A stretch of 37,601 nucleotides of DNA from positions 1 to 37,601 of the forward strand of contig DATLUO010000015.1 of NCBI GenBank assembly GCA_035533075.1. The letters run 5' to 3'. The notes under the pieces were generated by a model that was given only the letters and a program-made list of their open reading frames with translations, was not told the DNA's origin and ran no database searches. Shown here piece by piece: positions 33,671 through 37,601 of the stretch. Both the position numbers and the translations under genes were made by a program. The number at the start of each line of letters is the position of its first letter. The stretch's first letter is position 1. The stretch is from Pirellulales bacterium. GTDB lineage: Bacteria; Planctomycetota; Planctomycetia; Pirellulales; JAICIG01.

Positions 33671-33841
33671 CCCCATAGCGCATCGTCTGCATTGCGTACC
33701 TTGTCGCGGCTGCGGCTTGCGACAAGTGGAAGGCGCTAATGAATTAGTCGCGGCCGGAAATCGAGAGAGCGATAAGGTCTTTACAACGCGCGATCGTCGC
33801 CGACGCTCGGGTCTCCGGGTACAAGAACGGATAGGTGCCTC

Positions 33842-36751
33842 TTGATCGACAATGATGCGTGTGATTACAACGACCTCGATCCGTCAGTTGGCGAGGGGGT
33901 CCGCGGCGAGATGACCGGCCGAAAGCACGCCCTTGACCTGCACCGGTGGTTTGCTCGTCGCCCGCTCACCTTGACGCGGGTCGCGGCGTACTTGGCACTC
34001 ACCGGGGGAGTTGATTCAGGTTCTGACATCGTGAAGGCCCTTGCGGCCCCAACTCCGGACGCCGCCACCCTACGAGCGGCACGCGAACGGATTCGCGAGG
34101 CGCTGGGAGTGGCCTGTTCCGACGACGACGCGGCGCACGATTGCGACGACTTCCGCGCGAACGTTCTGGATCCCTTTGCTGGAGGCGGGAGCGTCCCTCT
34201 TGAGGCGCTTCGTCTCGGATGCTCAGCGACGGCCGGTGAACTCAACCCGCTGGCGGCAGCTATTCTGCGCGCAACGTTGAGCTTTCCCGTGCGGTTGGCC
34301 CCAAAGCAATCGGCAGAACGTCGGCCCTCTGGCGAGCATCGCTGGGAGGGCCTCCTGCCTGAGTTTGAGCGGTGGTTTACCGAATTACAGACCGATGTTG
34401 CCAATCGGTGGTCGAAGCTTTACGCGCGCGAAGACGCGACCGTGTATCGGCTTTGGGTCCGGCGAGCGAAGTGCCCGAATGAACAATGCGGTTGCAATGT
34501 TCCCTTGAGACTGCAGGTCGATCTCGATGCTTGTAAACTTGCCGCTGTGTTCCATTGTGCCGACGGTCAGACAGCGTTCGCTTTGACCGAAGTCTCAGAA
34601 GGGGCGGCCGAAGGTCGCGGCTCCGTGTGCCCATTCTGTGGCACTGCAATGTCGACTCACGAGCTTCGTTCGCAAAACGGTCTGACTGCTCCGCCCATAC
34701 TCGCAGCCGTCGCACGCCGTTCCGACGCGAGACTCTCGTGGTCCACCGCAACATCCGAGGAATCATGGGACCTTGCGAGCGGCCAGCGCGACCGGCTGGC
34801 CGAGTTGATGCGAGGAATAGCCGGACGCGCGCTGGAGCATCCTGTGCGGCGCGGCTCGGTATCCGCGCTGAACGAGCCGGAAGCGACGACGTTCGCAGAC
34901 CTGTTTTCCCCTCGGCAACTCCTCGCAAATCTCGAGCTATCTGACGCAATAGCGACCATCAAGGCTCGCATGGCTCGGGAGGGCCTCGCCAAGGAACACG
35001 TGGGGGCATTAACCACCTATTTTGCGTTCAGCCTGGGTTATGTCGCGCAGCGTAATTGCGTCCTCACTTCGTGGAACAGCCAACGTCAAACCCCCATTGA
35101 TGCTCTCGCTAACATGGGGTTCCGATTCCGCCGGGAATTCATCGAGGCGGCGCCAATGCCGCTTCTAGAGCGTTGGTTTCAGGTGACGAGGCAGTCGCTG
35201 GAGGAACTGACATGTCTTCCCCTAGCGGCAACCGTCCTGGAAACAAACGCAGAAACGCTGCCCCTGTCCGACAATACCTTCGACGCGGTCGTCACCGATC
35301 CGCCGTACTTCGATAACATTCCCTATTTCCAGCTATCGTGCTTCTACTGGGCGTGGGAGTCGCGGTTCGCCTCCGGCCGAGCCGAGCATGCGTTCGTTCA
35401 ACCCGATCGCGACCTGGACGAGCTCGTCGTGGTCGACAAAGATGCCTTCGTCGAACGATATGAAACCGGATTGGGGAACTGCTTTGCCCAATGCTTCCGC
35501 GTTCTCAAGCCTGGACGTTTGCTCTGCCTGATTCTAACATCGACCAGCCGCCCCCATTTCCACTCGTTTGTGGGACTTTCCGAAGCGGCAGGGTTTGAGA
35601 TCGTCAGCGTCAAGCGAGTGCCGCTGGACGGGGCGCAAGCTGGAACGTTCCTGGTCTACCTGCGAAAACCCAGCAGCCCGTCAGAGCATCTTGGATTAGC
35701 GACAGATGCGGACGTTGCGCTTGAGCGGCTTGATTCGGGCGAGGCGGTCAACTATGAGGCCCTTGCGCAATTGTTGTCGGAACAACTTGAGCCCGACGAC
35801 GTTGAGGAAATACTGCCGCGTGGCTCAAAAGGACCACAGATCGAGCGTTTGCAGGAGGCCCTTGCCGTGAACGACCCGCGTGAACTTTTGGAGCGGAACC
35901 TCGGCAGGCAAACCCTCCGGCGCATCGCTCGCGAGAAGGGACTTCTAGCGGCGGACGCAAAGCAGAGCAATCCCGTCGACGCGCTCCTATTGCATTTCGG
36001 CTTCCGCGTTCCGAGTCCAGGTGCCCGCGACGGCGTCCGGCAGGCTATCGATAGAATTCGGCACAACGCCTCGCGGCTGCGGCAGAGCCGTGAGATACAT
36101 GAGATCAACGGGCTGGCCAGCGAGGCGACGAACATGGTAGAGGCGATGATCAAGCGCGGTGTCTATGCGTGGGCACGTATTGCCTTTGGCCAGGGCGCCG
36201 ACGAATCGTTGAAGCGACTGCTCGCGACGCGCGGGAAGCCATCGGCCGATCTACGACGGCTTTCCTTCGGCGACTACCTGACGTTGTTTGAGGAGCTCCC
36301 AGATTGCATCTGTCAAAGTGCCTTCGCAAACCGCGTCAAGCAAAAGTTTGGCCGCGCACACATTTATCTCCCTAAAAAGCCGAAGAATAACAGTTTGAGC
36401 GATCGCATTCGCAAAGTCGTCAGCGTTCGCAACAAGGTAGCGCACGCGACGGCCGATCTATCCGATATGCGCGACGAGCTAGTCACGACGCTGGAGATGG
36501 CCGCACTGCTGCTCGATGAGTTGGCAACCGAGCACGCAATTCCACGTGTGGGAGTCGCATCGAAAGAGATTCACGACATGTGGGGCCGCACCGTATACGA
36601 AATCCGGCTGGACAACGGTGCCGCCTTTGAGGCGGTTTTCAGTTCGAAGCTGCAACTTGGGCAGTCTTACTTCTTTTTTGGAAGCGTGGCGAATCCGATC
36701 CCGGTGGACCCGATTCTCATCTCGATCGAAGACGTTGGTGACATTCCGTGA
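33842..36751 (+). CDS. DUF1156-like DNA methyltransferase with C-terminal HEPN-like segment
   Basis: This 969-residue protein starts at TTG 33842 with AGGTG just upstream; ATG 33911 is an alternative but starts inside the DUF1156-like GRKHALDLHRWFARRPL segment. The SAM-binding motif VLDPFAGGGS (about 108-117) is followed by ELNPLA. Two zinc-ribbon-type pairs, KCPNEQC and VCPFCGT, lie between about 210 and 270. The catalytic DPPY is at 486-489 (VVTDPPYFDNIPY). The order is FxGxG first and DPPY later, as in alpha-class amino methyltransferases. Substrates are probably N6-adenine or N4-cytosine. A helical region from about 750 contains R863-NKVA-H868 (R-x4-H), typical of HEPN domains. The final ~55 residues form a beta-rich tail (MWGRTVYEIRLDNG). 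The DUF1156-family N-terminus is inferred by motif, not by search. No restriction enzyme or specificity partner lies beside it. Confidence 0.82.
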   Translation: MIDNDACDYNDLDPSVGEGVRGEMTGRKHALDLHRWFARRPLTLTRVAAYLALTGGVDSGSDIVKALAAPTPDAATLRAARERIREALGVACSDDDAAHDCDDFRANVLDPFAGGGSVPLEALRLGCSATAGELNPLAAAILRATLSFPVRLAPKQSAERRPSGEHRWEGLLPEFERWFTELQTDVANRWSKLYAREDATVYRLWVRRAKCPNEQCGCNVPLRLQVDLDACKLAAVFHCADGQTAFALTEVSEGAAEGRGSVCPFCGTAMSTHELRSQNGLTAPPILAAVARRSDARLSWSTATSEESWDLASGQRDRLAELMRGIAGRALEHPVRRGSVSALNEPEATTFADLFSPRQLLANLELSDAIATIKARMAREGLAKEHVGALTTYFAFSLGYVAQRNCVLTSWNSQRQTPIDALANMGFRFRREFIEAAPMPLLERWFQVTRQSLEELTCLPLAATVLETNAETLPLSDNTFDAVVTDPPYFDNIPYFQLSCFYWAWESRFASGRAEHAFVQPDRDLDELVVVDKDAFVERYETGLGNCFAQCFRVLKPGRLLCLILTSTSRPHFHSFVGLSEAAGFEIVSVKRVPLDGAQAGTFLVYLRKPSSPSEHLGLATDADVALERLDSGEAVNYEALAQLLSEQLEPDDVEEILPRGSKGPQIERLQEALAVNDPRELLERNLGRQTLRRIAREKGLLAADAKQSNPVDALLLHFGFRVPSPGARDGVRQAIDRIRHNASRLRQSREIHEINGLASEATNMVEAMIKRGVYAWARIAFGQGADESLKRLLATRGKPSADLRRLSFGDYLTLFEELPDCICQSAFANRVKQKFGRAHIYLPKKPKNNSLSDRIRKVVSVRNKVAHATADLSDMRDELVTTLEMAALLLDELATEHAIPRVGVASKEIHDMWGRTVYEIRLDNGAAFEAVFSSKLQLGQSYFFFGSVANPIPVDPILISIEDVGDIP

Positions 36752-36920
36752 GGTTGCCCGCGTTCACCTCTCGCAACTCGAAGAACGTTACCGCTTCTTT
36801 TTTTGGGTTGGAGCACGCCGGCGTTCGCCACCTTCTCGTGCTTCATGTCTTGTCTATGCACAGACACTTCCGGCCAAGCAAATTTACCCAAAGCGGGCGG
36901 GGCGACAATGTCCGACCGGC

Positions 36921-37331
36921 TCACGAGCGACCACCGAAGTGTCGTGACGCCACCTCGTCGATGTCGGTCCAATGGTCACCTACTTGGCCGGTCGCAGTCC
37001 CTGTCACCTCGGAGCCGCAGCAATTTCCGTCGGCGGTCGGACCGATAAGGTACCGATGGAGGTTGCATTCTGGTTCGTTCGGTTTTCGCTTGTCCTCGAA
37101 GCGTACCCATTCGATTGCGACTTGCGAACCGCATTTGGCAAACGCCCCATACACCTCGCCAAGGTCCACGCCGCTGGCGGCAACGTAGATGGTTTGTGGA
37201 TGGCGTTCGACATGCGGTAGGAGCAAGCCGGCATCAGCCTTTTCGAGCTCGCAAACTCTATCCGACCCGATGTAGTCGCGTACCAGAGCGAAGTTCTCGG
37301 GATCAACGTTAAACAGCTTATGGTTCATCAT
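36921..37331 (-). CDS. small conserved-looking protein of unknown function
   Basis: A 136-residue product, read leftward from ATG 37331, preceded on the minus strand by GGAGAAAAA. A tandem ATG at 37328 could also be used. No membrane segment or known motif is seen. It is moderately acidic. It is convergent with the methyltransferase gene, 169 bp apart. Upstream in-frame codons to 37598 are arginine-rich and probably not translated. Confidence 0.5.
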   Translation of the reverse strand: MMNHKLFNVDPENFALVRDYIGSDRVCELEKADAGLLLPHVERHPQTIYVAASGVDLGEVYGAFAKCGSQVAIEWVRFEDKRKPNEPECNLHRYLIGPTADGNCCGSEVTGTATGQVGDHWTDIDEVASRHFGGRS

Positions 37332-37601
37332 TTTTTCTCCAATGGGGTTGTGCCAGATCACGGCAATCGCACGTTTAGGGCGGCCCACCACCGCGACGCG
37401 TCGATGGCGGCGAAAGCGGGCCAAGTGATCGCGACGAAAGGGCCGCGCGGCACCATATAACCTATCTTCCGCAGGTCGCGCCGGGGATTTCGGCGGGGTT
37501 TCCGCGGTCGAGCGGGCCACTTCGCGCGGCCGCGAGCCCAGGCGATCCCGGCTGAGTCGGCAACCGTTCGCCGAACACCCGCTCGCTACGATTCTCACCT
37601 C
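37332..37601. other. right-edge non-coding stretch
   Basis: GC-rich sequence with no supported gene. Short inverted GC-rich patches near 37480-37560 look like planctomycete intergenic repeats but no second copy occurs in the window. Confidence 0.4.

Noticed and set aside
33842-36751. Complete restriction-modification or BREX system
   Set aside because: No helicase, ATPase, restriction nuclease or PglZ-like gene lies in the available flanks; only the methyltransferase is visible.

Overview
The window is GC-rich chromosomal DNA that most likely comes from a planctomycete, probably of the Pirellulales type. This is inferred from a LEPRxLL-like N-terminus on a giant dockerin/PKD protein, a large secreted sulfatase, GYF_2-domain proteins, UPF0175/DUF3368 and VapBC-type modules, many GTG/TTG or poorly SD-preceded starts, and dense families of short palindromic repeats. 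No marker gene settles the taxonomy.

Positions 178-12445 form a nitrate assimilation locus. Leftward runs an operon of a four-cluster ferredoxin fused to a DmsC-like membrane anchor, a molybdopterin nitrate reductase (narB type), a nitrate/nitrite MFS porter (narK type), and a glutamine amidotransferase (pabA/trpG). Rightward from the same 613-bp divergent region runs a single-chain NirB-NirD nitrite reductase. It is followed by a NIT/PilJ-type membrane histidine kinase whose gene overlaps a FixJ-like response regulator gene. Together these could import nitrate, reduce it to nitrite and then ammonium, and sense nitrate or nitrite.

The most striking pattern is that palindromic repeat elements lie inside reading frames of this locus. 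One is in narB, one sits at the NirB-NirD junction, and one is in the sensor domain of the kinase. The divergent control region is built almost entirely of such elements, and a (GGTTAGT)n array abuts the narK start. This resembles, by analogy, the protein-coding palindromic elements of Rickettsia.

Positions 12488-24341 hold mostly envelope and secreted proteins: a TPR/SH3-like lipobox-free secreted protein, a 1644-residue alpha-amylase-like multidomain protein, an AlgE-like outer-membrane porin, tRNA-Gly(CCC), a D-malate/tartrate dehydrogenase, tRNA-Val(UAC), and a sulfatase.

Positions 24492-28495 are accessory DNA with gene decay. A TPR protein appears cut short by a UPF0175/DUF3368 toxin-antitoxin pair. 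Next come an Uma2 nuclease, a DUF3800 gene lacking its usual N-terminus, and a VapBC pair broken by frameshifts.

Positions 28495-37601 carry a FlgO/CsgG-like secreted protein and a protein with a HEPN-like R-x4-H motif. They are followed by two GYF_2 membrane proteins, a small membrane protein, and a 969-residue DUF1156-like DNA methyltransferase carrying a C-terminal R-x4-H (HEPN-like) segment. A small orphan gene on the opposite strand closes the window. The last part looks like a defence-type region, but that is inference.
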